Origin: Arcobacteraceae bacterium
GTDB taxonomy: Bacteria > Campylobacterota > Campylobacteria > Campylobacterales > Arcobacteraceae
DNA: 64,000 bases
Direction of reading: 5' to 3'
NCBI GenBank assembly: GCA_023138835.1
Contig: JAGLOP010000009.1
Span: 19,790-83,789 of the forward strand
Both the position numbers and the translations under genes were made by a program. The notes beneath the pieces were generated by a model. It did not search any database and was not told the DNA's origin. It was given only the letters and a program-made list of their open reading frames with translations. Below, piece by piece: positions 16,139 through 24,087 of this stretch. Every line of letters starts with the position of its first letter. Positions within the stretch are counted from its first letter, which is position 1.

Positions 16139-17765
16139 TTGAAATTAGATATAGATAGTATCATTAATGATACTGAAGAAAATAAAAGATTAGAAAAAGG
16201 AGGTGTTGATTTTTCAACACTTTCAAAATCTAATAAAAATGATGATGACACAGTAAAAGAAGAAAAAATACCCATAAAGTTCAGTAGATTTGAACTTCCA
16301 GATGGTACAACTTATTTTATTGTTAATAATTGGATGGAAAATCCACACCCAACACTTCTTTTACTTGATAAAAAAGGTGCTGCTGTTTGGATGTATGAAG
16401 ATGGAGAATTTGCTTTTAGGCGAACCCCAAACTCAAAAGTAAGATTTAAGATGACTAAAACAAAATTAATTATGGTACTTAGTAAGTTACTTAATAAGGT
16501 TGTGGTTTTTGATGATAACGATATGAAAAAAGATGTAATTAAATCATTTGACTTACTGCTAGTTTCCGAAGATGTATTTAATCCATTTATTAAAAAAGAA
16601 TTCTTTGAAAAAGATGATTTAATTTTCAGAAATACTTTTAGACAAACATCTTTTATGGAGCTTGATAAAAATCAAAAATATAACCAACCAGTAATCATTA
16701 ATAAGTTAATTAACCATTTAGTAAGAAATGATCAAGAGCGTTATGACTGGCTTATTAATTGGCTAGCTTACTTCTTCCAAGAATTAAGGAAAAGTCCTGT
16801 TGCACTCTTTTTAAAGGGATGTCAAAGGAGCAGGTAAAGGAATCCTATATGATGATATCATAGTTCCTCTATTTGGGAAAAACCAATGTATTCAAGTAAA
16901 TGACAAGACAATGAAGAGTGACTTCATTGGTGGAGTGGTTGAGGGTAGATTGGTTATGAATCTTGATGAAATATCAAGTGGTATTCAAAATAATAAAGAA
17001 TTTAAAAATCAGCTTAAAGCTCTAATATCAAATAGAGCGGGAACATTTAGTAAAAAATTTGTTAATACTGAGGAAGAAACACCTCTATATGCAATGATAT
17101 TAATAACATCAAATGAACCAAAAGCCTTAGAGGTTGAATCAAATGATAGAAGACTAACAGTTTTTGAAACACTAGGAAATATCTCAAAAATTAACTTTCT
17201 TGGATTAGGTGAATATCATAAGCTAATTGATGCAATAACATCTGAATTAGATGCTTTTGCATTAATGCTTTTAAATTATAATGTTGATGTAAAAAAAGCA
17301 ACAACAGCAATGAATACTCCAGAAAAAGAAGCACTTGTGGGAGTTAGTTCTAATCGATTTAAGTCATTTTCTGAAGCACTAAAAAGTATGGATATTGAAT
17401 TCTTTGAAGATTTAAAAGATGATATAGGATATAGAGATACCTACTTTAAATTAGTAAATTGTTTCAAGAAGTTCAGATTATCTAGAAAAATGTTAAAAAA
17501 TGCATTTGGTAAATTATACGGTGATATAACTACTAATGCATTAATGGAGCAACTAAGAGCAATCGATCCTGTATTTTTTAATGAAGAACATAATACAACA
17601 AAAGATAATACTGGCGATTACTTATTTAAATTGGATTCAGATTGTAATAATTCATATGCTTCTGATTCTGTTGATAGTGTTAAGGATATTGAAAATATAA
17701 ATAATTCTAATACTTTACTAAAGGCACCGATTCCGGTACCTCCATCATTACATAATGAAATATAA
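16139..17765 (+). pseudogene. SF3-type replicative helicase, frameshifted before Walker A
   Basis: Two frames (16139-16837 and 16911-17765) join into one 541-residue protein if one base in 16817-16820 is skipped. The first ends K-G-C-Q-R-S-R-stop; the shifted frame reads G-V-K-G-A-G-K-G, a Walker A motif, with no stop up to the second frame. Walker B (L-V-M-N-L-D-E-I-S) and motif C (M-I-L-I-T-S-N-E) follow, as in superfamily 3 / DUF5906-type helicases paired with primases. The start is TTG at 16139 with AAAGGAG upstream. The break separates an N-terminal domain from the ATPase. It may be a real mutation, an assembly error or programmed frameshifting; there is no strong slippery run. Confidence 0.75.
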
Positions 17766-17808
17766 TTTATATATTAATCTTGTAATAAGTGTGATTTAGT
17801 CACAACAC

Positions 17809-17834
17809 AAAGTAGTATCTTAAGGTACTACTTT
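17809..17834 (+). terminator. hairpin downstream of helicase
   Basis: AAAGTAGTA and TACTACTTT form a 9-bp stem with an 8-base loop, followed by T and A runs. It lies 44 bp after the helicase stop and fits a Rho-independent terminator. Confidence 0.5.
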
Positions 17835-17868
17835 TAAAAATAAAAATAAAAATAATATTGGAAAAATA

Positions 17869-18057
17869 ATGGAAAATAATTACATTCAAAATAAAATAGA
17901 TGATCAAATGGTTGATGAACTAAATAGAGACATTATCAAGTGTCAAGAGATAGCAAAAAGAGTAGAAAAGAATAATACAGTCTTAACTGCAAGTGAATTA
18001 AAGTTTATGAAAGAAACTCAAACCAGAAGAGCAATACATATAATTACAAACTATTAA
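17869..18057 (+). CDS. small hypothetical protein (62 aa)
   Basis: The ATG follows a weak TTGGAAAAA context. The product is charged and predicted helical (M-V-D-E-L-N-R-D-I-I-K-C-Q-E-I-A-K-R), with no recognised domain. Its stop is six bases before the third GTGGTATT repeat. It may be a small regulator of the replication or integration module, but this is only position-based. Confidence 0.45.
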   Translation: MENNYIQNKIDDQMVDELNRDIIKCQEIAKRVEKNNTVLTASELKFMKETQTRRAIHIITNY

Positions 18058-18063
18058 ATACGG

Positions 18064-18111
18064 GTGGTATTTTTAGTGGTATTTTAAGATAAAACTCTTT
18101 TTCTTAAAATA
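18064..18111. repeat. GTGGTATT dispersed repeat, third copy with adjoining hairpin
   Basis: GTGGTATTTTTAGTGGTATT at 18064-18083 is identical to 12923-12942. It runs into a hairpin formed by ATTTTAAGA and TCTTAAAAT, so this copy could also end transcription from the replication module before the AlpA-like gene. Confidence 0.6.
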
Positions 18112-18172
18112 CAGTCAATAGACAACTGACTTAAAACCTTAGTCCAAAATATTAAAACATTAGGACAACAAA

Positions 18173-18412
18173 ATGGAAAATAAGGAAATGATTTTTAAAT
18201 CATTAAGAGATAAATATAACATAACAGTAACAAAAAAAGAGTTGGCACAGATACTATCAAGCTCAGTATCATTTATAGATAAGTGTATTATGAAAGGGGA
18301 AAATATCCCAAACTATAAGAAGCTAGGAAATAGTCAAAATAGTAAGATAATTTTTAATCTTGCTGATGTGGTTGACTACATTTGTAACACAACTAAGGTA
18401 TATCACTGTTAA
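18173..18412 (+). CDS. AlpA/excisionase-like helix-turn-helix protein
   Basis: The 79-residue product has the pattern of MerR/AlpA-type winged helix DNA-binding proteins: K-K-E-L-A-Q-I-L-S-S-S-V-S-F-I-D-K (about residues 21-37) as helix-turn-helix, then I-P-N-Y-K-K-L-G and I-I-F-N-L-A-D-V-V-D-Y-I as wing and closing helix. Such proteins in prophages and satellites control the integrase gene or act as excision factors. It lies two genes upstream of the integrase. The end of the gene overlaps an inverted repeat. Confidence 0.7.
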   Translation: MENKEMIFKSLRDKYNITVTKKELAQILSSSVSFIDKCIMKGENIPNYKKLGNSQNSKIIFNLADVVDYICNTTKVYHC

Positions 18413-18421
18413 TACAGTGAT
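18402..18421. repeat. inverted repeat at the end of the AlpA-like gene
   Basis: ATCACTGT and ACAGTGAT (8 bp) flank a TAAT loop that includes the stop codon. There is no T run, so an operator or mRNA-stabilising hairpin is more likely than a terminator. Confidence 0.4.
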
Positions 18422-18456
18422 GACCAAATATAATAAATTTAATAAAAGAGGAAAAA

Positions 18457-18879
18457 ATGAATAAGAGATATAAAATGGGTGATAAAGATTTTAGGATAAA
18501 AAGCACAGGTATGCTAGAGATGCAAAATGGGAAAGTAGTAGTTTCATTAGATTTTTATGATGGAACTATAAAATTTTCTAATGATAGTGAGTATAAACAT
18601 AGTTTAATGAACATACAAGGCATGATTAACCACATAATAGTATCTGAGTTTGATATATCTAGTACGTATGATATTTTAAATACAAATGATGCTTATATTT
18701 TAAAAGCAAGAGGTGAAAAGGTAACAGTAATAGTTGATTTATACTATGAAACAATAGAAGTTACGCATGATGATGGTAGTGCGAATACAGTATCATTAAG
18801 TACATTTGCAAGACATATCGATGATAGATATGAAACTCTACAATGCAATCAGATAACCCCTGATACAGTTCTGTTTTAG
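18457..18879 (+). CDS. hypothetical protein (140 aa) between AlpA-like and integrase genes
   Basis: The ATG at 18457 follows AGAGGAAAAA, a good ribosome binding site. The sequence alternates short beta-like segments (G-K-V-V-V-S-L-D-F-Y-D-G, E-K-V-T-V-I-V-D-L-Y-Y-E-T-I-E-V) and seems to repeat a strand-turn-strand unit twice. No cysteine clusters, catalytic motif or membrane segments are visible, and no family is recognised. It ends 13 bp before the integrase and is probably co-transcribed with it. Confidence 0.6.
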   Translation: MNKRYKMGDKDFRIKSTGMLEMQNGKVVVSLDFYDGTIKFSNDSEYKHSLMNIQGMINHIIVSEFDISSTYDILNTNDAYILKARGEKVTVIVDLYYETIEVTHDDGSANTVSLSTFARHIDDRYETLQCNQITPDTVLF

Positions 18880-18892
18880 AAAGGAAAATGCA

Positions 18893-19990
18893 ATGGTTAA
18901 ATCAAAAAAATATAATGGCATATATTTGCATAAACTTGTAAGTGGTGATATAACATTTTACATACAATATATAGATGAAGATAAGAAAAACTGTAAAATT
19001 AAGGTAGGTAGGAAATCAGAAGGGATTGATGAAAACTATTGTCATCATAAGAGAAATGAAATCATTACTCAAATTAGATTAGGGGAAAACCCTAAACTAA
19101 TTCAAAAGAATAGTTTATCATTTGATGAAGTAGCTCAAAAATACATCATTAATCGTTCATTAGAGGGTAGAAAAGAAGAGTCAACAAAAAGGACTGTATT
19201 GTTTTACAATAAGCATATACAGCCAGTTATGAAAGGTAAAAGCATACATTCTATTTCTGTAGAGTTTTTAAATAAGTACAAAATGGATAAAGTTAAAGTT
19301 TTATCACAAACATCTGTAAATAATTTGCTAGAACTCATATCAGCAATAATAAATTTTGGCACAAATCATTTAGATTTAAAAATAGATAATCATCTTGTAA
19401 ATAAAAAGGTTAAAAGATTTAAAATAGACAATAAAAGAGAAAAATTTCTAAATAAAGAGAATGTACAATTACTCTTAAAAAAGACAGCAAAATATAAAAA
19501 ATTAGATTTAGCTGTAAGACTGGCATTATCAACAGGTGCAAGATTATATACAGTATTAACAATTCAAAAAAAGAACATTGATATCAAAAATAGAACTATA
19601 TTATTAACTGACCATAAAAATGATTCAACATATACATCATATCTTCCTGAATGCTACTTTGAGAACTTTGATTTTTTAAAAGCTTTAAAACCAAATGACT
19701 ACATAGTATCTGATGATGGCAATATCATAACCAAGGGTGCTATTCAAAAGATGTTTAAAAAAGTAGTTGATCCATTATTTAATATTGGATTAGCAGTAGA
19801 TGACAGAAAGAACAGAACAGTTTTTCATACTTTAAGACATACTTATTGTTCTCTTTTAGCAATAAATAATGTACCAATTTTCACAATACAAAAACTAGTA
19901 AATCATAAGTCAATAGCATCTACTATCCGTTATGCAAAATTAGACCAAACAACAATGTTTCAATCTGTTAATGAATCATTTGCTTCATAA
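18893..19990 (+). CDS. tyrosine recombinase (integrase)
   Basis: The 365-residue protein has an N-terminal arm-binding type region, a SAM-like core-binding domain (about 75-165) and a catalytic domain. The catalytic set is visible: R217 (T-G-A-R-L), K242 (D-H-K-N), H312-x-x-R315 (F-H-T-L-R-H-T-Y), H338 (V-N-H-K-S) and nucleophile Y347 (T-I-R-Y-A-K). It is encoded next to the right attachment core, as expected for the enzyme that inserted this element into the FAH-family gene. AGGAAA precedes the ATG. Confidence 0.92.
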   Translation: MVKSKKYNGIYLHKLVSGDITFYIQYIDEDKKNCKIKVGRKSEGIDENYCHHKRNEIITQIRLGENPKLIQKNSLSFDEVAQKYIINRSLEGRKEESTKRTVLFYNKHIQPVMKGKSIHSISVEFLNKYKMDKVKVLSQTSVNNLLELISAIINFGTNHLDLKIDNHLVNKKVKRFKIDNKREKFLNKENVQLLLKKTAKYKKLDLAVRLALSTGARLYTVLTIQKKNIDIKNRTILLTDHKNDSTYTSYLPECYFENFDFLKALKPNDYIVSDDGNIITKGAIQKMFKKVVDPLFNIGLAVDDRKNRTVFHTLRHTYCSLLAINNVPIFTIQKLVNHKSIASTIRYAKLDQTTMFQSVNESFAS

Positions 19991-20000
19991 ATAAAATATA

Positions 20001-20047
20001 TTTCCACCTCTTTTTTCCAAAAGGTTGTGGAAAATATGTGGAAAAAT
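20001..20047 (+). repeat. end-proximal repeat, right copy, with inverted partner
   Basis: Bases 20027-20047 match the left repeat at 3741-3761 at 20 of 21 positions in direct orientation. TTTCCAC at 20001-20007 is the inverse of GTGGAAA at 20027-20033, so the right end also has an inverted pair. Location between integrase stop and attachment core fits integrase arm sites; the inverted pair could also end integrase transcription. Confidence 0.6.
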
Positions 20048-20105
20048 TCAAAAAGTACAATTTTAAAATATCAATTTTTTACAAGACAAATAAAAGTAAT
20101 TATTG

Positions 20106-20111
20106 TATAAT
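20106..20111 (+). promoter_or_regulatory. promoter supplied by the element for the FAH gene
   Basis: A TATAAT box lies 25 bases before the ATG at 20137, and AAGGA at 20124-20128 is a fitting ribosome binding site. Both lie on the element side of the attachment core, so the element appears to restore expression of the gene it interrupts. Confidence 0.5.
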
Positions 20112-20136
20112 GCCCCTAGATATAAGGAATAAGCAT

Positions 20137-20745
20137 ATGAAAACAATAAATTATAACAATCAAAAAGCAACCCCTTCAAAGGTGGTATGTATTGGTCGAA
20201 ACTATGTAGAACACATAAAAGAATTAAACAACGAAACACCGGATACTATGGTTGTATTTAACAAACCAAACTCTGCGATAACTGATAAACTTTATTTTAT
20301 AAGTGAAGATACAAGATTTGAGGGTGAAATTTGTTTTTTAATTAAAAATAAAAAAATAAATGGTGTTGGTTTTGGACTTGATTTAACAAAAGCTGACATC
20401 CAAAATAAAATAAAAACCAAAGGTTTACCTTGGGAAAGAGCAAAGGCTTTTGATAATTCTGCAGTTTTGGGCGAATTTGTATCTTTTGATGGTGATATTA
20501 AAAAACTTAGACTTGAACTTTTTATCAATGACGAATTGATACAATTTGCCAATTATGACTTGATGATTTATAAACCAAATAATATGATAGAAGAGATAAA
20601 AACTTTTATGACTTTAGAAGATGGTGATATAATTATGAGTGGAACGCCTAAAGGTGTAGGTAATTATAAGCTTGAAGATAAGTTTGTAGGAAAAATATTT
20701 TGTGAAGATAATTTGCTTGTAGAATCATCTTGGATAGTTTGTTAG
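20137..20745 (+). CDS. fumarylacetoacetate hydrolase (FAH) family protein, 5' end replaced by the element
   Basis: The ATG at 20137, 11 bases after AAGGA, gives 202 residues that match the usual N-terminus of YcgM-like FAH proteins (S-K-V-V-C-I-G-R-N-Y). Metal ligands of the fold are visible: E62 and E64 in F-E-G-E-I and D82 in G-L-D-L-T, with the conserved G-T-P-K-G-V-G near residue 170. Relatives hydrolyse or decarboxylate acylpyruvates or oxaloacetate in the cytoplasm; the substrate here is unknown. The first 20 codons are inferred to come from the element and the rest from the host, with the junction in GGTCGAAA (20194-20201). Confidence 0.85.
   Translation: MKTINYNNQKATPSKVVCIGRNYVEHIKELNNETPDTMVVFNKPNSAITDKLYFISEDTRFEGEICFLIKNKKINGVGFGLDLTKADIQNKIKTKGLPWERAKAFDNSAVLGEFVSFDGDIKKLRLELFINDELIQFANYDLMIYKPNNMIEEIKTFMTLEDGDIIMSGTPKGVGNYKLEDKFVGKIFCEDNLLVESSWIVC
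20194..20201 (+). other. right attachment-site core
   Basis: GGTCGAAA inside codons 20-22 of the FAH gene is the counterpart of 3603-3610. Confidence 0.55.
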
Positions 20746-20750
20746 AAAAC

Positions 20751-21137
20751 ATGATAGAACTTTTTATTTTTATAATTATTTTTGCAGGCTTAGAAGTTTT
20801 TGAATCTAATTGGCAAAAAGCAGATACATTTTACGGTGTAATTAAAAATAACTATATAGTGTATCAAAAAAGTTTATTGTTGTATTTTTTCTTAAATCCG
20901 ACATTTATTTATACTTTATTTTTATCATTTTACTTAAATAATTTTACTTTTTGGATGAGTTCTATTATCGTTTTAAAATTTGCCGACATCAGCTTCCGGC
21001 TTCATCTAATGCAAAAGATAGATAAAGATGAACCTCTTAGCGATATTATACCTATTGACATGAGTATGAATAATTATTTACGATATATTAATGTAGTGAT
21101 TTATCCACTTTGTTTTATTTTTGCCAATCTTGGCTAA
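20751..21137 (+). CDS. small integral membrane protein (128 aa)
   Basis: The ATG at 20751 lies five bases after the FAH stop; an in-frame TTG further upstream would overlap that gene and is less likely. The protein has about four hydrophobic segments (I-E-L-F-I-F-I-I-I-F-A-G-L, S-L-L-L-Y-F-F-L-N, F-W-M-S-S-I-I-V-L and V-I-Y-P-L-C-F-I-F). Between the third and fourth is a charged loop (M-Q-K-I-D-K-D-E-P-L-S). No family is recognised. Its closeness to the FAH gene suggests co-transcription. Confidence 0.7.
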   Translation: MIELFIFIIIFAGLEVFESNWQKADTFYGVIKNNYIVYQKSLLLYFFLNPTFIYTLFLSFYLNNFTFWMSSIIVLKFADISFRLHLMQKIDKDEPLSDIIPIDMSMNNYLRYINVVIYPLCFIFANLG

Positions 21138-21183
21138 ACCACTTTTAGATTTATACTTACTTGGGTTTTAAATAATATATTGT

Positions 21184-21189
21184 TATAAT
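21184..21189 (+). promoter_or_regulatory. -10 box of CBS-GGDEF gene
   Basis: TATAAT lies 38 bases before the ATG at 21228, followed by a GAAAGGG ribosome binding site. Confidence 0.4.
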
Positions 21190-21227
21190 ACTATATTGAG
21201 ACTAATGCTTGAAAGGGTTTTGTATAG

Positions 21228-22559
21228 ATGAAATTTCCACTAATTTATGAGATAGCAACAAAAAATGCAGTAAAAATTGATATAAGTTCAACATTAAATG
21301 AAGCCATTGATTTAATGTATAGATACAATCATAGAAATGTAATAGTAGTAGATAAAAATAAATTCTTTATCTTAACTGCAAATGATATATTGAAGTTAAA
21401 ATTAAAAGGATATGATTTTTCAATTGAGATATCAAATATCAAATTAGAGATACTGCCAACTATAAGTAAAGATGCAAATATTTTAGATACGATGCCGTTT
21501 TTAGAAGACAGTATTGAACATATTTGTGTTGTGGATGATGATGGCAGTTTATTTGGCATATTAACATATACAGATATTATAAGTCATATTGATCCAGAGT
21601 CATTGATGGAAAATTATCGCTTGGCAGATTTGATGAATATGAATAAGAATATTCAAAAAATATCAAAAGATACATCAACAACTGATGCTTTAAGAAATAT
21701 GGCAGATAATGATTTTGATTGTGTTGTTGTATTAAAAAAAGATTTACCAATAGGTATCCTTACAACAAAAGATATTATGGACTTAATAAAAAGAGGTCCG
21801 GACTTAAATCTTCCAGTAAGTGATTATATGTCATCTCCGGTAGAATCTCTAGATGAAAATTCTACTATAAAAGAAGCTATTAATTTTATGAAAGAGAAGC
21901 ATTTTAAAAGAATAATCATTACAAATAAAAATGGTGAATTTACAGGATTAATTTTACAAAAAGAGTTGATTTCTCTCTCTTACAGCAGATGGGCAATTTT
22001 GATGAAACAATATTCTACAGAACTAAACGAAATAAATACTGTTTTAGAACAAAAAAATAAGAGATTTGAGAAAATGGCTTTTACTGACCAATTAACAGGT
22101 CTGTACAATAGATATAAATTCACAGAATTATTTGTATCAGAATATCATACAATGGCACAAAGAGATAATAAAATGTCATTAATAATGTTAGATATAGATT
22201 TTTTTAAAAAAATAAATGATAAATATGGTCATAATATTGGAGATAGAGTATTGTTGCAAATGTCAAATATACTGCTTAGACACCTAAGAAATGTAGATAT
22301 AGTCGGCAGATGGGGCGGTGAAGAATTTCTTATTTTACTTCCAACAGCAACATTGGAAAATGCCACAACATTAGCAGATAAACTAAGAATTGCTATACAA
22401 GATTTTGATATGGATGAACACTTAAAAGTAACTGCAAGTTTTGGTGTTACGGAAGTGAAAATAGGTGATGATATTAAAAGTGCTGTTAAAAGAGCTGACG
22501 ATGCTCTATATGAAGCTAAAAATAGTGGCAGGAACTGTGTCAAGGCTAAGGTTGATTAA
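21228..22559 (+). CDS. CBS-domain diguanylate cyclase
   Basis: The 443-residue cytoplasmic protein has four CBS-like repeats in the first 255 residues (for example H-R-N-V-I-V-V-D, I-C-V-V-D-D-D-G, F-D-C-V-V-V-L-K, F-K-R-I-I-I-T-N), a short linker helix, and a GGDEF domain from about 280. The active-site signature is G-G-E-E-F (R-W-G-G-E-E-F), and an R-N-V-D inhibitory site lies five residues before it. It should make cyclic di-GMP from GTP, with adenine nucleotide or another ligand sensed by the CBS repeats and product feedback at the I-site. The next gene is another diguanylate cyclase. Confidence 0.9.
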   Translation: MKFPLIYEIATKNAVKIDISSTLNEAIDLMYRYNHRNVIVVDKNKFFILTANDILKLKLKGYDFSIEISNIKLEILPTISKDANILDTMPFLEDSIEHICVVDDDGSLFGILTYTDIISHIDPESLMENYRLADLMNMNKNIQKISKDTSTTDALRNMADNDFDCVVVLKKDLPIGILTTKDIMDLIKRGPDLNLPVSDYMSSPVESLDENSTIKEAINFMKEKHFKRIIITNKNGEFTGLILQKELISLSYSRWAILMKQYSTELNEINTVLEQKNKRFEKMAFTDQLTGLYNRYKFTELFVSEYHTMAQRDNKMSLIMLDIDFFKKINDKYGHNIGDRVLLQMSNILLRHLRNVDIVGRWGGEEFLILLPTATLENATTLADKLRIAIQDFDMDEHLKVTASFGVTEVKIGDDIKSAVKRADDALYEAKNSGRNCVKAKVD

Positions 22560-22588
22560 AATATCATATTAAAAATGAAAGGTCATCT

Positions 22589-24073
22589 ATGTTAGAACAT
22601 GAAAAAATAAAATGGAAATATTTAATAGTTTTATTTATTATTTTTAGTGTTACATTTATAGGACGAGTATATTTTGATAACCAACATTATAAGATGATGT
22701 TAGATAGTAATATTAATCAAATGACATCAGATATTCAAAAAAGCTTTAACACATCCAAGGTCAATCTAAAAGATAAATATTTAATGGTAACCAATCATTT
22801 TGGAAGTGATGAATACGTTTCTAATTTATTTAAAAATGATAAAAGAGAAGCACTATATCAAGTATTAAAGAATGATTATGCTAGTTTTAAACAAATTGAT
22901 CCTCATCTTTATGTAATGCACTTTATAGATAATAAAAATATTACAGTTTTAAGGATGCACAAACCAAATTCTTTTGATGATGATCTAACAAAGAAAAGAC
23001 CAATAGTCGCTTTTGTTAATAAATCATTAGAAAATCAATATGCTTTTGAAGTTGGGAAAAATGGTATAGTTTATAGAGTTACTATACCGTATATATATAA
23101 AAATAAGCATATAGGAGTACTAGAATTTGGGATTAAACCCAGTTATTTTGTAGATTTATTAAATAAACAATTTGAAGTTCAGTCAGAGATTTTAGTTAAA
23201 ACAAAAGCATTAAAAACATTGGAAGCATATAAGAAATATAAACAAATAGATAAATATTCAATTATCACCAGTAATCCATTTTTTCATAAACTCACTTCCA
23301 TGATAGACCTGACAAAAAATTATCAAATTATTAAAATGAATGGCAAAACTTATATAGTGCTTACTGATTTGAACTTAGAAAACTTTCAAAATGAAGATAT
23401 TGCAAAAGTAATTGTTGCAAAAGATATTACAAAATTTATTGAAGAGAATAACTCCTCATTGTTACTGGTCAACAGCTTGACATTTATAATATTTTTGTTA
23501 ATTTTGACCATTTTATATATTATATTTACAAAGTATTCTGATGATTTAAAGCAAATATTGACACAAGTTGATTTCTTGCATAAAAAATCAATCCATCTCC
23601 AGGATAAAGCAAACACCGATCATCTTACAAAGACTTATAATAAAGCATATTTTGATAAATATCTAAATAAATTCTTAGATATCAAAGCAAATGGGATAAT
23701 TATCTTTTTTGATATTGACCATTTTAAAAAGATAAACGATACTTATGGACATCTAGTAGGAGATGAAATACTTATTAAATTATCAGATGATATTAAACAC
23801 TTTTTGAGAGAAGATGATATATTTGTAAGGTGGGGAGGAGAAGAGTTTATAGTATTAATTGAAGACATATCTTACAAGTTAGCTATCAAAAAAGCCAATA
23901 GTTTAAGATTGTTAGTCGAAAAAATAGAATTTACTCAAAATATCCCCGTAACTATCTCTTTGGGGGTAACAATGATTAAAGATGATGATTCAAAAGAGAC
24001 TTTACTAAAAAGAGCAGATAAATTACTTTACAAAGCTAAACACGGCGGTAGAAATTGTGTTAAATGTGATTGA
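22589..24073 (+). CDS. membrane diguanylate cyclase with dCache_3-type sensor
   Basis: The 494-residue protein has a membrane helix at about 10-28, a periplasmic sensor to about 290, a second helix (L-L-L-V-N-S-L-T-F-I-I-F-L-L-I-L) and a C-terminal GGDEF domain. The sensor contains L-R-M-H-K-P-N-S-F-D-D-D-L, a hallmark of the dCache_3 group. The catalytic signature is R-W-G-G-E-E-F, and R-E-D-D five residues upstream is a c-di-GMP inhibitory site. It faces a histidine kinase (24088-25932) with the same sensor type. RBS GAAAGG precedes the start. Confidence 0.88.
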   Translation: MLEHEKIKWKYLIVLFIIFSVTFIGRVYFDNQHYKMMLDSNINQMTSDIQKSFNTSKVNLKDKYLMVTNHFGSDEYVSNLFKNDKREALYQVLKNDYASFKQIDPHLYVMHFIDNKNITVLRMHKPNSFDDDLTKKRPIVAFVNKSLENQYAFEVGKNGIVYRVTIPYIYKNKHIGVLEFGIKPSYFVDLLNKQFEVQSEILVKTKALKTLEAYKKYKQIDKYSIITSNPFFHKLTSMIDLTKNYQIIKMNGKTYIVLTDLNLENFQNEDIAKVIVAKDITKFIEENNSSLLLVNSLTFIIFLLILTILYIIFTKYSDDLKQILTQVDFLHKKSIHLQDKANTDHLTKTYNKAYFDKYLNKFLDIKANGIIIFFDIDHFKKINDTYGHLVGDEILIKLSDDIKHFLREDDIFVRWGGEEFIVLIEDISYKLAIKKANSLRLLVEKIEFTQNIPVTISLGVTMIKDDDSKETLLKRADKLLYKAKHGGRNCVKCD

Positions 24074-24087
24074 TAAATTTTAAATTT

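Larger units (their letters stand above)
3603..20201. mobile_element. 16.6 kb integrative element with defence cargo (satellite-like)
   Basis: Both ends carry the 5' part of the same FAH-family gene in the same orientation, sharing the octamer GGTCGAAA (3603-3610 and 20194-20201) at codons 20-22. A tyrosine integrase and an AlpA-like protein lie at the right end, and an AEP primase plus SF3 helicase form a replication module. Cargo comprises an ABC-3C operon with MBL and trypsin-like proteins, a restriction-modification pair and a serine recombinase. No structural phage or conjugation genes were seen. A phage satellite or an integrative replicating element fits best. The exact crossover point inside the octamer is inferred. 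Confidence 0.8.

Noticed and set aside
16139..17765. Two separate genes for the helicase halves
   Set aside because: The Walker A motif lies between them in the second frame, and the joined protein makes one complete SF3-type helicase; the second half has no RBS of its own.
20038..20136. Longer N-terminus of the FAH protein
   Set aside because: The extra codons overlap the integrase arm-site repeats and promoter; the ATG at 20137 has a proper RBS and matches the family's usual start and the left-end copy.
3546..20201. tRNA or tmRNA gene as integration target
   Set aside because: No cloverleaf-like sequence at either end; both edges carry a protein-coding gene start.
3603..20201. Complete prophage
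   Set aside because: No capsid, portal, terminase, tail or lysis genes were found between the attachment cores.
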